Source of the DNA: Taklimakanibacter deserti
GTDB taxonomy: Bacteria; Pseudomonadota; Alphaproteobacteria; Rhizobiales; Aestuariivirgaceae
Reading direction: 5' to 3'
NCBI GenBank assembly: GCA_003574785.1
Contig: QORU01000010.1
Coordinates: 1-64,000, forward strand
DNA: 64,000 bases
Notes under the pieces: generated by a model
Told to the model about the DNA's origin: nothing
What the model saw: the letters and a program-made list of their open reading frames with translations, nothing else
Databases searched by the model: none
Translations under genes and position numbers: made by a program
Shown: positions 43,516 to 53,550 of the stretch, one piece after another
Layout of the letters: every line of letters starts with the position of its first letter
How positions within the stretch are numbered: position 1 is the stretch's first letter

Positions 43516-43625
43516 GAGCAAACCCCGCCAAAGTTGAAGACTTTGGCGATAAGGGTTTGCTCCAAAACACTTATGGGGCGCGAATCCTTATCGGCGAAGT
43601 GATTCCACTTCGCCGGGATACGCGC
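43516..43625. repeat. Two-hairpin palindromic repeat, copy A
   Basis: Hairpin 1 has arms GAGCAAACCCC-GCCAAAGT and ACTTTGGC-GGGTTTGCTC. After a GGGCGCGAATCC linker, hairpin 2 has GGCGAAGTG and CCACTTCGCC. A second copy with compensating changes is at 61609-61721. It fills most of the gap between the Nit-type gene and the LysR gene. Confidence 0.85.
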
Positions 43626-43641
43626 TTGCGTTAGCTAGCTG

Positions 43642-44499
43642 TCAGCGCCGCAGCAGGCCGAGCACGGCGCGCATGAGATGTAGATCGGCGCGGGTCGCGA
43701 GGCATACGAGCCATTCGCTCATGCGCGCCTCCCAATCGCCGAAACGCAAGCTGTGAAGCCTGGCATCGGGGACGATTTCCGCCGTCGAGATGATGCCTAC
43801 CCCTAAGCCGCTGGCGACCGCCTCGCGCGCCGCCTCCCGGCTCTCGATCTCCAGCACATTGGCGAGCGCCAGTCCACGATGGGCGGCTTCCTCCAGAAGC
43901 AGGTTGCGCGTGACGGAGCCTTCTTCGCGCAGCACCACGGGCTGCTGCACGAATTCGGCGAAGGCGATCTCGCTCCGCCTGGCGAAGGGATGGGTTGCCG
44001 CGGTGAAAGCCGCGAGCGCGTCTTCGCGCAGCAATCGCGCGTGATAGTCCTGCTGCGGCGGCGCTCCGGCGATGACGGCAAAATCGATCTCGAAGCGATC
44101 GAGCCGGCTGAGGAGCTGGGCGGAGTTGCCGGCCACCAGACGCAGGCCGATCTTGGGGTAGCGCTCGCGGAAGCGGCGGATGAGCGGCAGCAGATGGGTC
44201 GCCGCATCGGCGCCGATGCTGAGACTTCCCTCCTCGAGGCCCCTGGCGCGCGAGAGCAGCTCGAGCGCTTCCGTTTCCGCCTCGAACATGCGCTCGGTCA
44301 CGGCATAGAGCTTGCGGGCAAAGCTCGTGAGCTCGACCCCGCCGCGGCGGCGCAGGAAGAGCTCCGATCCATAGGCCGCCTCCAGCTTGCGGATATGGTC
44401 AGAGACCGCGGGCTGGGTCAGCGCCAGCCTGTCGGCGGCCTTGGAGGACCCGCCATACGCCGCGACCGCATGGAAGGCCTTGAGCTGGGCATAGCGCAT
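43642..44499 (-). CDS. LysR family transcriptional regulator
   Basis: 285 residues. N-terminal helix-turn-helix (MRYAQLKAFHAVAAYGGSSK, LTQPAVSDHIRKLEAAYGSE) and a periplasmic-binding-like effector domain (LSIGADAATHLLPLIRRFRE). Divergent from phnW with a palindromic operator in between, so it is very likely the activator of the 2-aminoethylphosphonate genes, with that compound or an intermediate as effector. Confidence 0.92.
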   Translation of the reverse strand: MRYAQLKAFHAVAAYGGSSKAADRLALTQPAVSDHIRKLEAAYGSELFLRRRGGVELTSFARKLYAVTERMFEAETEALELLSRARGLEEGSLSIGADAATHLLPLIRRFRERYPKIGLRLVAGNSAQLLSRLDRFEIDFAVIAGAPPQQDYHARLLREDALAAFTAATHPFARRSEIAFAEFVQQPVVLREEGSVTRNLLLEEAAHRGLALANVLEIESREAAREAVASGLGVGIISTAEIVPDARLHSLRFGDWEARMSEWLVCLATRADLHLMRAVLGLLRR

Positions 44500-44512
44500 G
44501 GCTCTTTCTTAC

Positions 44513-44558
44513 ATAAGTCAAACTTATATTCAATATATGAGATAACGATTTGACTTAT
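44513..44558. promoter_or_regulatory. LysR operator between the regulator and phnW
   Basis: ATAAGTCAAACTTAT (44513-44527) is itself a palindrome with the T-N11-A form. The sequence ATAAGTCAAA (44513-44522) also recurs inverted as TTTGACTTAT (44549-44558). This double arrangement is typical of a LysR recognition site plus activation site. Confidence 0.75.
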
Positions 44559-44620
44559 GCTCGTCATCGGCCCGAAATGCGGACATGTGATCAGCCCTGT
44601 TCCAGCTTTCGAGGCACACC

Positions 44621-45802
44621 ATGACCGCCACCGTTCTGACCACCAGTTTCGCGCCGACCTTCAATGGCCCCGAGGGCCAGGAGGACATGCCCTATCTCCT
44701 CACCCCGGGTCCCTTGACGACGTCGCGCGGTGTCAAGCTCGCCATGCTCGCCGATTACGGCTCGCGCGACATCGAGTTCCGCGGGATCATAAAGAAAATC
44801 CGCACCTCCCTTCTCGAGCTCGCCCAATGCCGCGACAACTACGAATGCGTCATCATGCAGGGGTCCGGCACCTTCGCCATCGAAGCGGCACTCGGCAGCT
44901 TCTGCCCGTCGAAACGCTACAAGACGCTCGTCGTGTGCAATGGCGCCTATGGCGAGCGGGCGGCGAAGATCCTCAACCGCCTCGGCCGGCCGGTGGTGAC
45001 GCTCGACAAGGGCGACAGCGAAACGCCGACGCCGGATGAAATCGTCAGCGTCCTCAATGCCGACCGCACCATCAGCCATCTGTGGATCGTCCATTGCGAG
45101 ACGACTTCTGGCATCGTCAATCCGATCGCGGCGATCTGCAAGGCCGTTGCGGGCCGGGCTCTCACCGTGATGGTGGACGCCATGTCCTCCTTCGGCGCCA
45201 TCCCCATCGACATGGCGAGCTCGAACATCGATGTGATGGTGTCGTCCTCCAACAAATGCATCGAGGGCGTGCCCGGCTTCTCCTATGCCCTGGTCAAGCG
45301 CACGCTGCTCGAGGAAAGCGAAGGCATCTGCCACTCGACCGTGCTCGATCTCTTTGAGCAATGGGCGGTGCTCGAGCGCACCGGCCAGTTCCGCTTCACG
45401 CCGCCCACCCACGCCCTCGTCGCCTTCCAGAAGGCGCTCGAGGAATATGCCCGCGAGGGCGGCCTTGCCGCGCGCCATGCCCGCTATGCGCGCAATGCCG
45501 AAGTGCTGGTCAAGGGCATGCGCGAAATGGGTATCGAGACCTTGCTCCGAGACGATCAGGCGGGACCGATCATCCAGACCTTCCTGACGCCGCGCGATGC
45601 CAGCTTCCGCTTCGAGACCTTCTATGAGCTGCTGAGACGGCGTGGCTATGCGATCTATCCAGGCAAACTCACCAAACGGCCGAGCTTCCGCATCGGCACG
45701 ATCGGCCAGATCGACGAGACCGTGATCCGTGGCGCGCTGACGGCCATCCGCGACGTGCTCAAGGAAATGAAGGTCACCGACATGCGGCCGCTCGAAGGTT
45801 GA
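44621..45802 (+). CDS. phnW: 2-aminoethylphosphonate--pyruvate transaminase
   Basis: 393 residues. It converts 2-aminoethylphosphonate and pyruvate to phosphonoacetaldehyde and alanine. Family marks: YLLTPGPLTTSRGVKLAMLA, DYGSRDIEF, QGSGTFAIEA and the PLP lysine in VSSSNKCIEGVPGFSY. First gene of a phnW-phnA-phnY unit behind a LysR operator. About 20 residues at the N-terminus are extra relative to short forms. Confidence 0.93.
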   Translation: MTATVLTTSFAPTFNGPEGQEDMPYLLTPGPLTTSRGVKLAMLADYGSRDIEFRGIIKKIRTSLLELAQCRDNYECVIMQGSGTFAIEAALGSFCPSKRYKTLVVCNGAYGERAAKILNRLGRPVVTLDKGDSETPTPDEIVSVLNADRTISHLWIVHCETTSGIVNPIAAICKAVAGRALTVMVDAMSSFGAIPIDMASSNIDVMVSSSNKCIEGVPGFSYALVKRTLLEESEGICHSTVLDLFEQWAVLERTGQFRFTPPTHALVAFQKALEEYAREGGLAARHARYARNAEVLVKGMREMGIETLLRDDQAGPIIQTFLTPRDASFRFETFYELLRRRGYAIYPGKLTKRPSFRIGTIGQIDETVIRGALTAIRDVLKEMKVTDMRPLEG

Positions 45803-45832
45803 GAAAAAGAGTCAAAGAGACGAGCTAAGTTC

Positions 45833-47098
45833 ATGATCCAGAATCGAAAAACCGTGTCGGTGAACGGCCGGACCTATGCCTGGCCGCAAGCGCCCCTGGT
45901 GGTCATCTGCTGCGACGGCAGCGAGCCCGCTTATATGGAGACCGCCCGCGCCCAGGGCATGATGCCCCATCTCGATCGCATGATCGCCAAGGGTGAGAAC
46001 CGGCGCGGCCTCTCCGCCATGCCGAGCTTCACCAATCCCAACAACCTGTCGATCGTCACCGGCCGGCCGCCGGCCGTGCACGGCATTTGCGGCAACTATC
46101 TCATCGATCCCGAGACCGGCCGCGAGGTGATGATGAACGATCCCAAGTGGCTGAGGGCGCCCACCATCTTCGCGGCCTTCCAGAAGGAAGGCGCCAAGGT
46201 CGGGGTGATCACCGCCAAGGACAAGCTCCGGCTGCTGCTCGGCAAGGGGCTCGCCTTCGACGGCAGCGCCGTCTGCTTCTCCTCGGAAAAAGCCGACAAG
46301 GCGACCTTGCCTGAGAACGGCATCGAGGATGCGTGCCGGCTCGTGGGGCTCCCGGTGCCGGAGGTCTATTCGGCAGAGCTTTCCGAATTCGTCTTCGCTT
46401 CGGGTGTGGCGCTGCTCAAGACGATGAAGCCCGACCTCATGTATCTGTCGACGACCGACTACATCCAGCACAAATATGCGCCAGGCGTGAGCAAGGCCAA
46501 TGACTTCTACGCCATGATAGACCGCTATCTGGGCGAGCTCGATGCCGAGGGCGCCACCATCGTCATCGTCGCCGATCACGGCATGAAGGACAAGCATCTC
46601 AGCAATGGCGAGCCCGACGTGGTCTTCCTGCAGGATGTGCTCGACCAGGCCTATGGGCCGGGCAAGACCAAGGTGATCCTCCCGATCACCGACCCTTACG
46701 TCGTGCATCACGGCGCGCTCGGCTCGTTCGCCACGGTCTATCTCTATGGGCCCGAGCCCAAGGCTGTTGCCGGGCTCATCGCCAGTGAGCCCGGCATCGA
46801 CGTCGTGCTTGACCGCAAGGAAGGCTCGGCCCGTTTCGAGCTGCCGGAGGACCGCATGGGCGATCTCATCGTGGTTTCGGGTGGTGAGAGCCACAGCAAA
46901 GTGATCGGAACCAGCCGCGACAAACATGATCTTTCCGGCCTCACCGAGCCATTGCGCTCGCATGGCGGCCTCTCCGAGCAGGAAATCCCCATCATCGTCA
47001 ACCGCAAGACGCAAGGCCTCGGCAGCGACTTGCGCAATTTCGACGCCTTCGCCATCGGCTGCAATCACATCGCGGCGCGCCAGGAACAGGCGGCGTAA
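45833..47098 (+). CDS. phnA: Phosphonoacetate hydrolase
   Basis: 421 residues of the alkaline-phosphatase superfamily. Thr nucleophile in [16 protein letters not shown], metal ligands in [28 protein letters not shown] and [11 protein letters not shown]. It splits phosphonoacetate to acetate and phosphate, the last step of the route. Between phnW and phnY, as in Sinorhizobium. Confidence 0.93.
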   Translation: MIQNRKTVSVNGRTYAWPQAPLVVICCDGSEPAYMETARAQGMMPHLDRMIAKGENRRGLSAMPSFTNPNNLSIVTGRPPAVHGICGNYLIDPETGREVMMNDPKWLRAPTIFAAFQKEGAKVGVITAKDKLRLLLGKGLAFDGSAVCFSSEKADKATLPENGIEDACRLVGLPVPEVYSAELSEFVFASGVALLKTMKPDLMYLSTTDYIQHKYAPGVSKANDFYAMIDRYLGELDAEGATIVIVADHGMKDKHLSNGEPDVVFLQDVLDQAYGPGKTKVILPITDPYVVHHGALGSFATVYLYGPEPKAVAGLIASEPGIDVVLDRKEGSARFELPEDRMGDLIVVSGGESHSKVIGTSRDKHDLSGLTEPLRSHGGLSEQEIPIIVNRKTQGLGSDLRNFDAFAIGCNHIAARQEQAA

Positions 47099-47112
47099 CG
47101 AAAGCCCATCCC

Positions 47113-48570
47113 ATGAACAAGATCACCCCCACGCGCAAGGTCATCACCGGAACAATGCGGATCGGCGGCAAACCTGTCGCCGCCGACGATGTCGTCCCCG
47201 TCCATTATCCCTATACGAACGAGATCATCGGCACGGTGCCGGCGGGACGGCCCGAGCATGCCGCCAAGGCCTTCGCCACAGCCCGCGCCTTCAAGCCCAG
47301 GCTCACGCGCTATGAACGCCAGCAGATCCTGTTCCGCACCGCCGAGCTCATCCGCGACCGGCGCGACCAGCTTTCCGATCTCATCACGCTCGAACTCGGC
47401 CTGTCCAAGAAGGACTCGCTCTACGAATGCGGGCGCGCCTATGACGTCTATTCGCTGGCGGGCCAGCTCGCCATCCTGGATGACGGCCAGATCTTCTCCT
47501 GCGACCTCACCCCGCAAGGCAAGCCGCGCAAGATCTTCACCAAGCGCGAGCCGGTCGGCGTCATCTCGGCGATCACGCCCTTCAACCATCCGCTCAACAT
47601 GGTGTCGCACAAGGTAGCGCCCGCCATCGCCACCAACAACTGCGTCGTGTGCAAGCCGACCGAGCTGACACCCCTGACCGCGATCGCGCTTGCCGACATT
47701 CTCTATGAGGCCGGGCTGCCGCCCGAAATGTTCCAGGTGGTGACCGGCTGGCCCCAGGACATCGGCGATGCGATGGTGACGGACGAAAATATCGACGTCA
47801 TCACCTTCACCGGCGGGGTCAAGGTCGGCAAGATCATCGCCGGCAAAGCAGGCTACCGGCGCGCCGCCCTCGAGCTTGGCGGCAACGATCCCTTGATCGT
47901 GCTCGATGACCTGTCGGATGCCGATCTCGACAAGGCGGCCGAGCTCGCCGTGCAAGGGGCGACGCGCAATTCCGGCCAGCGTTGCACCGCGGTGAAGCGC
48001 ATCCTGGTGCAGGAGCGCATCGCCGACAAATTCGTGCCTCTGGTGCTCGAAAAGGCCAAGAAGATCAGATTCGGCGACCCGATGGCGCCCGAGACCGACC
48101 TCGGCACGGTTGTCCACGAACAGGCGGCCGCCCTGTTCGAGAAGCGCGTACATCTTGCGGAATCACAAGGCGCCAAGGTTCTGTACAATCCAGGCCGCAA
48201 CGGCGCTCTCCTGCCGCCGATCACGGTCGACTTCGTGCCGCATGAGTCGGAGCTCGTCTTCGAGGAGACCTTCGGGCCGATCATCCCGATCGTGCGCGTG
48301 CCCAATGACGATGAGGCGGTGATCTGGATCTCCAACTCCACGCCCTTTGGTTTATCCTCCGGCGTGTGCACCAACCGGCTTGACCGGATCACCCGTTTCA
48401 TCGAAGGACTGAATGTCGGCACCGTGAACATCTGGGAAGTGCCGGGATACCGGATCGAGATGTCGCCTTTCGGCGGTATCAAGGATTCCGGCAACGGCAT
48501 CAAAGAGGGCGTGCTGGAGGCGATGAAATTCTACACCAATGTGAAAACCTGGTCCCTGCCCTGGCCATAA
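47113..48570 (+). CDS. phnY: Phosphonoacetaldehyde dehydrogenase
   Basis: 485 residues of the aldehyde dehydrogenase superfamily. Catalytic Cys in [11 protein letters not shown], Glu in [13 protein letters not shown] and the [20 protein letters not shown] cofactor segment. With phnW and phnA next to it, it oxidises phosphonoacetaldehyde to phosphonoacetate with NAD. ATG 14 bases after phnA. Confidence 0.92.
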   Translation: MNKITPTRKVITGTMRIGGKPVAADDVVPVHYPYTNEIIGTVPAGRPEHAAKAFATARAFKPRLTRYERQQILFRTAELIRDRRDQLSDLITLELGLSKKDSLYECGRAYDVYSLAGQLAILDDGQIFSCDLTPQGKPRKIFTKREPVGVISAITPFNHPLNMVSHKVAPAIATNNCVVCKPTELTPLTAIALADILYEAGLPPEMFQVVTGWPQDIGDAMVTDENIDVITFTGGVKVGKIIAGKAGYRRAALELGGNDPLIVLDDLSDADLDKAAELAVQGATRNSGQRCTAVKRILVQERIADKFVPLVLEKAKKIRFGDPMAPETDLGTVVHEQAAALFEKRVHLAESQGAKVLYNPGRNGALLPPITVDFVPHESELVFEETFGPIIPIVRVPNDDEAVIWISNSTPFGLSSGVCTNRLDRITRFIEGLNVGTVNIWEVPGYRIEMSPFGGIKDSGNGIKEGVLEAMKFYTNVKTWSLPWP

Positions 48571-48577
48571 AGAGAAT

Positions 48578-48715
48578 CCCCTCTCCCCCTGCGGGGGAGA
48601 GGGCTAGGGTGAAGGGGAACCGGCGCCGCAGCGGACTCATTGCCTCCGTCCGTTCCCCCTCACCCTCCCAATGCTCCGCATTGGGCCCCTCCCTCTCCCC
48701 CGTTGGGGGCGAGGG
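48578..48715. repeat. Compound palindromic repeat after phnY
   Basis: Three hairpins: CCCTCTCCCCC with GGGGGAGAGGG (48578-48603), CCCAATG with CATTGGG (48667-48685), and CCCTCTCCCCC with GGGGGCGAGGG (48691-48715). An outer pair GGGTGAAGGGGAAC and GTTCCCCCTCACCC can also fold. This type of repeat is common between genes in Proteobacteria and may end the phn transcript. Confidence 0.8.
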
Positions 48716-48730
48716 TAAGGTCTATCGGTC

Positions 48731-50407
48731 ATGACCGCCGGCACAACGGTCATCATCGAGCTTCTGGGCGGTGTCGCGATGCTGCTCTGGGGCGTGCGCA
48801 TGGTGCGCACCGGCATCATGCGCGGCTGGGGCGACCGGCTGAAGCACTTCATCCAGCAGCGGCTCGGCAATAGGATTTCCGCCTTCGTGGCAGGCGGCCT
48901 CGCGACGGCAGCTCTCGGCAGCGCCACCGCCATGGCGCTGATCATGGCGGGGCTCGCCGGCAGCGGCGCCATCGGCACGGCGATCGGGCTCGCAGTGTTG
49001 CTCGGCGCCGATGTCGGATCGGCACTCGTCTCGGCCGTCTTCGCCTCGTCGAGCTCCTACGCCTTGTGGGGAGCGCCGCTCCTCCTCTTTGCCGGCTACG
49101 TGACCTTCTCGGCCTCGAGCGAGTTTCGTCCGCATAATTTCGGCCGCATGCTCATCGGCTTCGGCCTGATGCTGTTGTCGCTCAAGCTCATCGTCGGCGC
49201 CACCGTCCCCTTGCGCGAGGCGAGCCTGTTCCACGACGCCCTGACCGCCATCGGGCGCGAGCCGCTTCTCGCCTTCATCGTCGGCGCGGTCCTTGCCTGG
49301 CTCTGCCATTCGACGCTTGCCGTCATCCTCCTCATCGCCTCCTTCCTCGCCAATGGCAGCCTCGACATCGCGGGAGCCTTGAGCTTCATCTTGGGGGTAA
49401 ATTGCGGCGGCGGCCTGCCGGCGGTGACGGCGACACTGCAAATGCCGCCCGAGGCCCGCCGCCTGCCGCTCGCCAACCTGTTCTGCCGCGGCACCGTCGC
49501 CATCGTCCTGCTCCCTTTCGTGAGCCGGATCGCGCCTTATCTGACAGAGCTTCCGGTCGGTCTGGTCGAGATGGCCGTCGTCTTCCATGCCGGCTTCAAC
49601 CTGCTTGCCGCGCTGGTCTACCTGCCGTTCACGCGGCCGGTCGCTAATCTCATGCGGCGCGTCGCGCCGGACGTGAAGCAGGCGCCCGACAATCTCAGCC
49701 AGCCGCGCTATCTCGACAAGATGGCGCTTTCGACGCCCAGCGTCGCGCTTTCCAATGCGACGCTCGAAACCGTGCGCATGAGCGAGCTGCTCGACCGCAT
49801 GTTCGACATGGCGATCGTGGCGCTGCGCAGCGGCAGCCTCGAGAAGCTCAAGGAGCTCAAGGCGCTCGACGAGCGGCTGAACCGCTATCAGGCCTCGGTG
49901 CATGGATATCTCTCCGACCTGACCCAGTCGGAGCTCGAGAAGAAGGACACCCAGCGGGCGCTCGAGATCATGCTCTATGCCAGCAACCTGGAACACGCGG
50001 GCGACGTCATCCATCTCAATCTTGCCGATCGCATCAAGGCCAAGGCCAAGCAGAGCATCAACTTCACCCTCGAGCAGCACGCCTCGCTCGATGATCTGTG
50101 CCTCATCATCAGCCAGTCGCTGAGGCTCGCCACCGGGGTCCTGACGTCGAGCGACGTCGAAGGCGCCAAGCGGCTGGTCGAGCAGAAGAACGCCTTCCGC
50201 ACGCTCGAGAACCGGATCATCGATGAGCATTTCCGCGACAGCGGCAAGGCGCGGGGCGCTTCCCTGCGCAAGAGCGCCCTTTTCGTTGACCTGATCCGCG
50301 ATCTGCACCGGATCAATTCGCATATCGTCTCGGCCGGCTATCCGATCATCGAGGCCGCCGGGCTTTTGCGCGACTCACGCATCAAGCCCGAAAAGAGGTC
50401 GAAATAG
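48731..50407 (+). CDS. Na/Pi cotransporter family protein with PhoU-like C-terminus
   Basis: 558 residues. The N-terminal 300 residues hold two inverted membrane repeats of the NptA/YjbB type (LGGVAMLLWGVRMVRTGIMR; LSFILGVNCGGGLPAVTATL). The usual QSSSA motifs are altered to LGSATAMALI and CHSTLAVILL. The C-terminal part (about 340-550) is helical and PhoU-like. Predicted to move phosphate; placement after phosphate-releasing PhnA suggests export or balance. Confidence 0.87.
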   Translation: MTAGTTVIIELLGGVAMLLWGVRMVRTGIMRGWGDRLKHFIQQRLGNRISAFVAGGLATAALGSATAMALIMAGLAGSGAIGTAIGLAVLLGADVGSALVSAVFASSSSYALWGAPLLLFAGYVTFSASSEFRPHNFGRMLIGFGLMLLSLKLIVGATVPLREASLFHDALTAIGREPLLAFIVGAVLAWLCHSTLAVILLIASFLANGSLDIAGALSFILGVNCGGGLPAVTATLQMPPEARRLPLANLFCRGTVAIVLLPFVSRIAPYLTELPVGLVEMAVVFHAGFNLLAALVYLPFTRPVANLMRRVAPDVKQAPDNLSQPRYLDKMALSTPSVALSNATLETVRMSELLDRMFDMAIVALRSGSLEKLKELKALDERLNRYQASVHGYLSDLTQSELEKKDTQRALEIMLYASNLEHAGDVIHLNLADRIKAKAKQSINFTLEQHASLDDLCLIISQSLRLATGVLTSSDVEGAKRLVEQKNAFRTLENRIIDEHFRDSGKARGASLRKSALFVDLIRDLHRINSHIVSAGYPIIEAAGLLRDSRIKPEKRSK

Positions 50408-50461
50408 TCCCCGTCAATGCGCTAATCTCTGGTGGGCCGGCAAAAATTGGGACAGGAACCC

Positions 50462-51268
50462 GTGAAATTCATCCATGTCAGCGACCTGCATCTGGTGCCC
50501 AAGGGCGACAAGCTCTGGGGCCTCGATCCCTTCGTCCGCCTCGAGACCTGTCTCGACGATATCATCAAGCTCCACAGCGATGCGGCCTTCGTGGTCATCA
50601 GCGGCGATCTCGCCGAGAAGGGTGATGTCCTGGCCTACCGCCAGCTCAAGGCCCGCCTGGCCGATTTTCCCATCGAAACCCATGTCATGCTCGGCAATCA
50701 CGACGACCGCGCCCATTTCCTGTCGGTCTTCACCGAAGGACCCAAGGACGACAATGGCTTCGTCCAGAGCGCCATCACGCGGGACGGCACCCGCTTCCTG
50801 TTCCTCGACACGCTGAAGGGACCGCCCTCCTCAGCCGGGCTCTATTGCGCCCAGCGCCAGGCGTGGCTCAAAACCGAGCTTGCCGCCGCCGGCAAGCATC
50901 CGCTCTATCTCTTCATGCACCATCCGCCTTTCGCCATCGCTCACGATCTCATGGATCTGATCATGCTCGATGACGCCGAAGACTTCCTGGCGCTCCTTCA
51001 TGGCCATGCGGTGCGACACATCTTCTTCGGTCACGCCCATCGCCCGATCAGCGGCCAGTTCCGCGGCATGAGCTTCTCGGCGCCGCCGAGCCTCGTGCAT
51101 CAATTGCCGCTGGTCTCGGATTCAGTCGCGACGATCTACAGCGATGAGCCCGCCATGTATGCCGTGGTGCATGCCGCGGCCGACAAGATCGTCGTCCATA
51201 TGGATGCCTTCCTCAACCGCCATCCGGCTGACATGGATCCTCAGGCCGAGCGCGGAACGTGGCATTAG
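50462..51268 (+). CDS. Metallophosphodiesterase (class III cyclic-nucleotide / glycerophosphodiester type)
   Basis: 268 residues from the GTG at 50462. All calcineurin-fold metal motifs are present: VSDLHL, ISGDLAEKGD, LGNHDDR, FMHHPPF and FFGHAHRP. The layout fits GpdQ/CpdA-type enzymes acting on phosphodiesters. Following phn and Na/Pi genes, scavenging of phosphodiesters is as likely as cAMP breakdown. Confidence 0.87.
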   Translation: MKFIHVSDLHLVPKGDKLWGLDPFVRLETCLDDIIKLHSDAAFVVISGDLAEKGDVLAYRQLKARLADFPIETHVMLGNHDDRAHFLSVFTEGPKDDNGFVQSAITRDGTRFLFLDTLKGPPSSAGLYCAQRQAWLKTELAAAGKHPLYLFMHHPPFAIAHDLMDLIMLDDAEDFLALLHGHAVRHIFFGHAHRPISGQFRGMSFSAPPSLVHQLPLVSDSVATIYSDEPAMYAVVHAAADKIVVHMDAFLNRHPADMDPQAERGTWH

Positions 51269-51286
51269 GCAACGGCCGTGACGTGA

Positions 51287-51721
51287 TCAGGGCGCGATCA
51301 CCAGAAAAATGTCGACCGTCTGCTGGTAGGCGCCCTCATATTTGGGAATGAACGGAACCGCGATCATATAGGGATAGCTTGCGGTCAGACGCGCGACATC
51401 CGAGCCGGAATCGTTCTTCTGGACCGTCATCGTCAGTGTGACCGCTTGCTTGCCATAGTTCACCAGCTTGCCGTCGATGGCTTTCTGCAGATCACTCTGT
51501 GTAAGCTTTGGATTCATCTGCAGCGTTCGCGCCGTCTCCTCGAGCGCGTAGCGCACACTCGATATGGAATGCATGACGGCGCCCACGGTATAGACGCCCA
51601 GTATCAGAACAAGGAGAAGCGGGAGCACAAAGGCGAACTCCACGGCCGCCGCTCCGGAGTTCGACCGCCACAGGCCGAGTGAACCGCCCGCCAATCTTGC
51701 CAAAACGGCTTTAGCGCACAC
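51287..51721 (-). CDS. TadE-like pilus assembly protein
   Basis: 144 residues from a GTG at 51721 with GAGGA upstream, overlapping the previous gene by 11 bases. The hallmark is the TadE segment SNSGAAAVEFAFVLPLLLVL, a single membrane anchor with conserved Glu, followed by a periplasmic domain. A longer reading from 51796 exists but gives an unlikely basic leader. Confidence 0.8.
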   Translation of the reverse strand: MCAKAVLARLAGGSLGLWRSNSGAAAVEFAFVLPLLLVLILGVYTVGAVMHSISSVRYALEETARTLQMNPKLTQSDLQKAIDGKLVNYGKQAVTLTMTVQKNDSGSDVARLTASYPYMIAVPFIPKYEGAYQQTVDIFLVIAP

Positions 51722-52151
51722 GGATGACGTCCTCGCGGCGCGCTTGCACCCTGGCCGTCGCAAACAGATTGTGGAGCGGCATATCGACGGACCCACTCGC
51801 GGTGATGATCACCGACATATTCGGGATCGCGCCATTGCCGGTGCAAACCGTCGAACACGCGCTGACCGTTCCAGCGCAGGAGCATTGACGAACAATTTGC
51901 ACGTTCGCGTCTCCCGGCTTGTTCGCCCATGACAGCAGCACGGCACTCTTGGCGGCATCGAGGTCCACGCCGCCCTGCAGAATATAGTTCGCGCCCGTCT
52001 TCACCGCCGTGCGCATCTCCATGAGCTGCATCGAATAGGTCCAGCCCGTCACCACGCCGGCCAGCACCAGAATGAGCATCGGTGCGACAAGAGCGAACTC
52101 GATGGCGGAGACGCCTCCGCTGTGGGTGATGAACCGGCGCAGGCAATTCAT
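51711..52151 (-). CDS. TadE/TadG-like pilus assembly protein
   Basis: 146 residues with the pilin-like segment GGVSAIEFALVAPMLILVLA near the N-terminus and a four-cysteine periplasmic part (QCSCAGTVSACSTVC). Pseudopilin-like subunit of the Flp/Tad system. ATG four bases after the stop of the longer TadG-like gene. Confidence 0.82.
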   Translation of the reverse strand: MNCLRRFITHSGGVSAIEFALVAPMLILVLAGVVTGWTYSMQLMEMRTAVKTGANYILQGGVDLDAAKSAVLLSWANKPGDANVQIVRQCSCAGTVSACSTVCTGNGAIPNMSVIITASGSVDMPLHNLFATARVQARREDVIRVR

Positions 52152-52155
52152 GGGT

Positions 52156-53382
52156 TCACTCGACCAGCTTCACCAGCTGAGTTGCGGGAATGGCCTTCAT
52201 TCCGTGAGCCGTGCAGTCTTTGCTGACACTGGCGTTGCCGGTCCATTCGACGGTAAGGCCGACGACCTGGGTGCAGCCGTCGATGCCGGAAAAATTGCCG
52301 AGGAACTGGATATCCTGGCTGGCGAAATAGAGGGCACCGGTAAGTTCGGAATCCGCCGTGCCGTTGAAGTTGTTCTTCGTCGAACCCGTATCGGTGCGGT
52401 CGCCGAAGAACAGGAGACCCGAATAATCTCCCGTGGTGGCCGCGCTCAACTTCACCGTGGCTGTGCCGTTCATGCTGACCCTGGCGCCGTCGGTCAGATA
52501 GATCATGACGCCTGAGCCGGATATGTTCGCATTTGCATTGACCTTGAAGTCGCCGCCGGAAATGACATAGACACCCGGATCGAGCGTCATCGTTCCCTTC
52601 AGTGTCAGGCCGCCGCAATATTTTCCCGGCTGCAATGTCGGCCCGCTGTCGCTTTGGCAAGTTTCAGGGATCGCAGGAGGCTCGACGTCCGCATAGGGAT
52701 CACCGACCGGCGGCACGCCGATTTGCGCGGATTTGCAGTCATTCAGCACTGCGCCATCGCCGAGACTCACGCCGCCGACCGAGTAGATGCAACTGGTTTC
52801 CAGCTTGCCGGTGCCTTGCACCGTCACGGCGTCGGTGGCGAGCGAGTTCGCCATGACGCTGCAGCCCAGGAACTTGCTGGTCGAGCTGCCGGAAAACAGC
52901 GCGGCCTTGGGCGTCGATTTATGCAAGGCCAGGATGCAGGCGCTGCCGGCATCCTCGTAAGTTGCAACCGCCCGCGCTCGAATGACGACCGGTGTCTTCA
53001 CGAAGAAGGAGGAGAAGAAACGCGGCGTGTTTTCCGCGAGCAAGACCTCCACGGCCTTGGAGGTGATATGGGCGCCCGATGAGGGCGGCGAATTGAGGTC
53101 CGCTGTTCCGATCGCCTGGCGGAAGCCATTGGTGACGGCAACATTCGTCGCAGCCTGCTTGACCGCCTCTTGATTCGAGCCGGCACGCTTCTCCAGGGCG
53201 CCGGCATAGGCGGCAGCATCAGCCGCCGCCTGCAGTTGCATATCCCTGTAATACCAAAAGGAGGTTTCAACGCCGAAAGCGGCGCCCGCCACGACCAATG
53301 GCATGGAGAGGGCAACAATGACCGCGGTGCTTCCGCGCTCGTTTCCCAGTAAAAATTTAATGCAGTCTGGAAATTTCGCCAT
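52156..53382 (-). CDS. TadG-like protein with long extracytoplasmic domain
   Basis: 408 residues from the ATG at 53382 (a TTG six codons earlier is possible). The N-terminus has NERGSTAVIVALSMPLVVAG and the LQAAADAAAYAGAL block of Flp pilus-assembly TadG proteins. The remainder is rich in Gly, Ser and Thr with paired cysteines. Together with two TadE-like genes it forms a small operon; no tad ATPase, secretin or prepilin peptidase is in the window. Confidence 0.82.
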   Translation of the reverse strand: MAKFPDCIKFLLGNERGSTAVIVALSMPLVVAGAAFGVETSFWYYRDMQLQAAADAAAYAGALEKRAGSNQEAVKQAATNVAVTNGFRQAIGTADLNSPPSSGAHITSKAVEVLLAENTPRFFSSFFVKTPVVIRARAVATYEDAGSACILALHKSTPKAALFSGSSTSKFLGCSVMANSLATDAVTVQGTGKLETSCIYSVGGVSLGDGAVLNDCKSAQIGVPPVGDPYADVEPPAIPETCQSDSGPTLQPGKYCGGLTLKGTMTLDPGVYVISGGDFKVNANANISGSGVMIYLTDGARVSMNGTATVKLSAATTGDYSGLLFFGDRTDTGSTKNNFNGTADSELTGALYFASQDIQFLGNFSGIDGCTQVVGLTVEWTGNASVSKDCTAHGMKAIPATQLVKLVE

Positions 53383-53550
53383 CTTTTGCCGCGCCGTCAA
53401 AAATACCGTGAAGGCAGGTACGCGAACATTCGCAGGGATTAATAAATTCGATGTTGCGTGAATGGCTACAATCTTAGCGAACGCGGCAAGTTATTCGATA
53501 ATCACCGGAATTTCCCGCAATCATCGTTAAGGGCCGAACTGATTGAGCAT

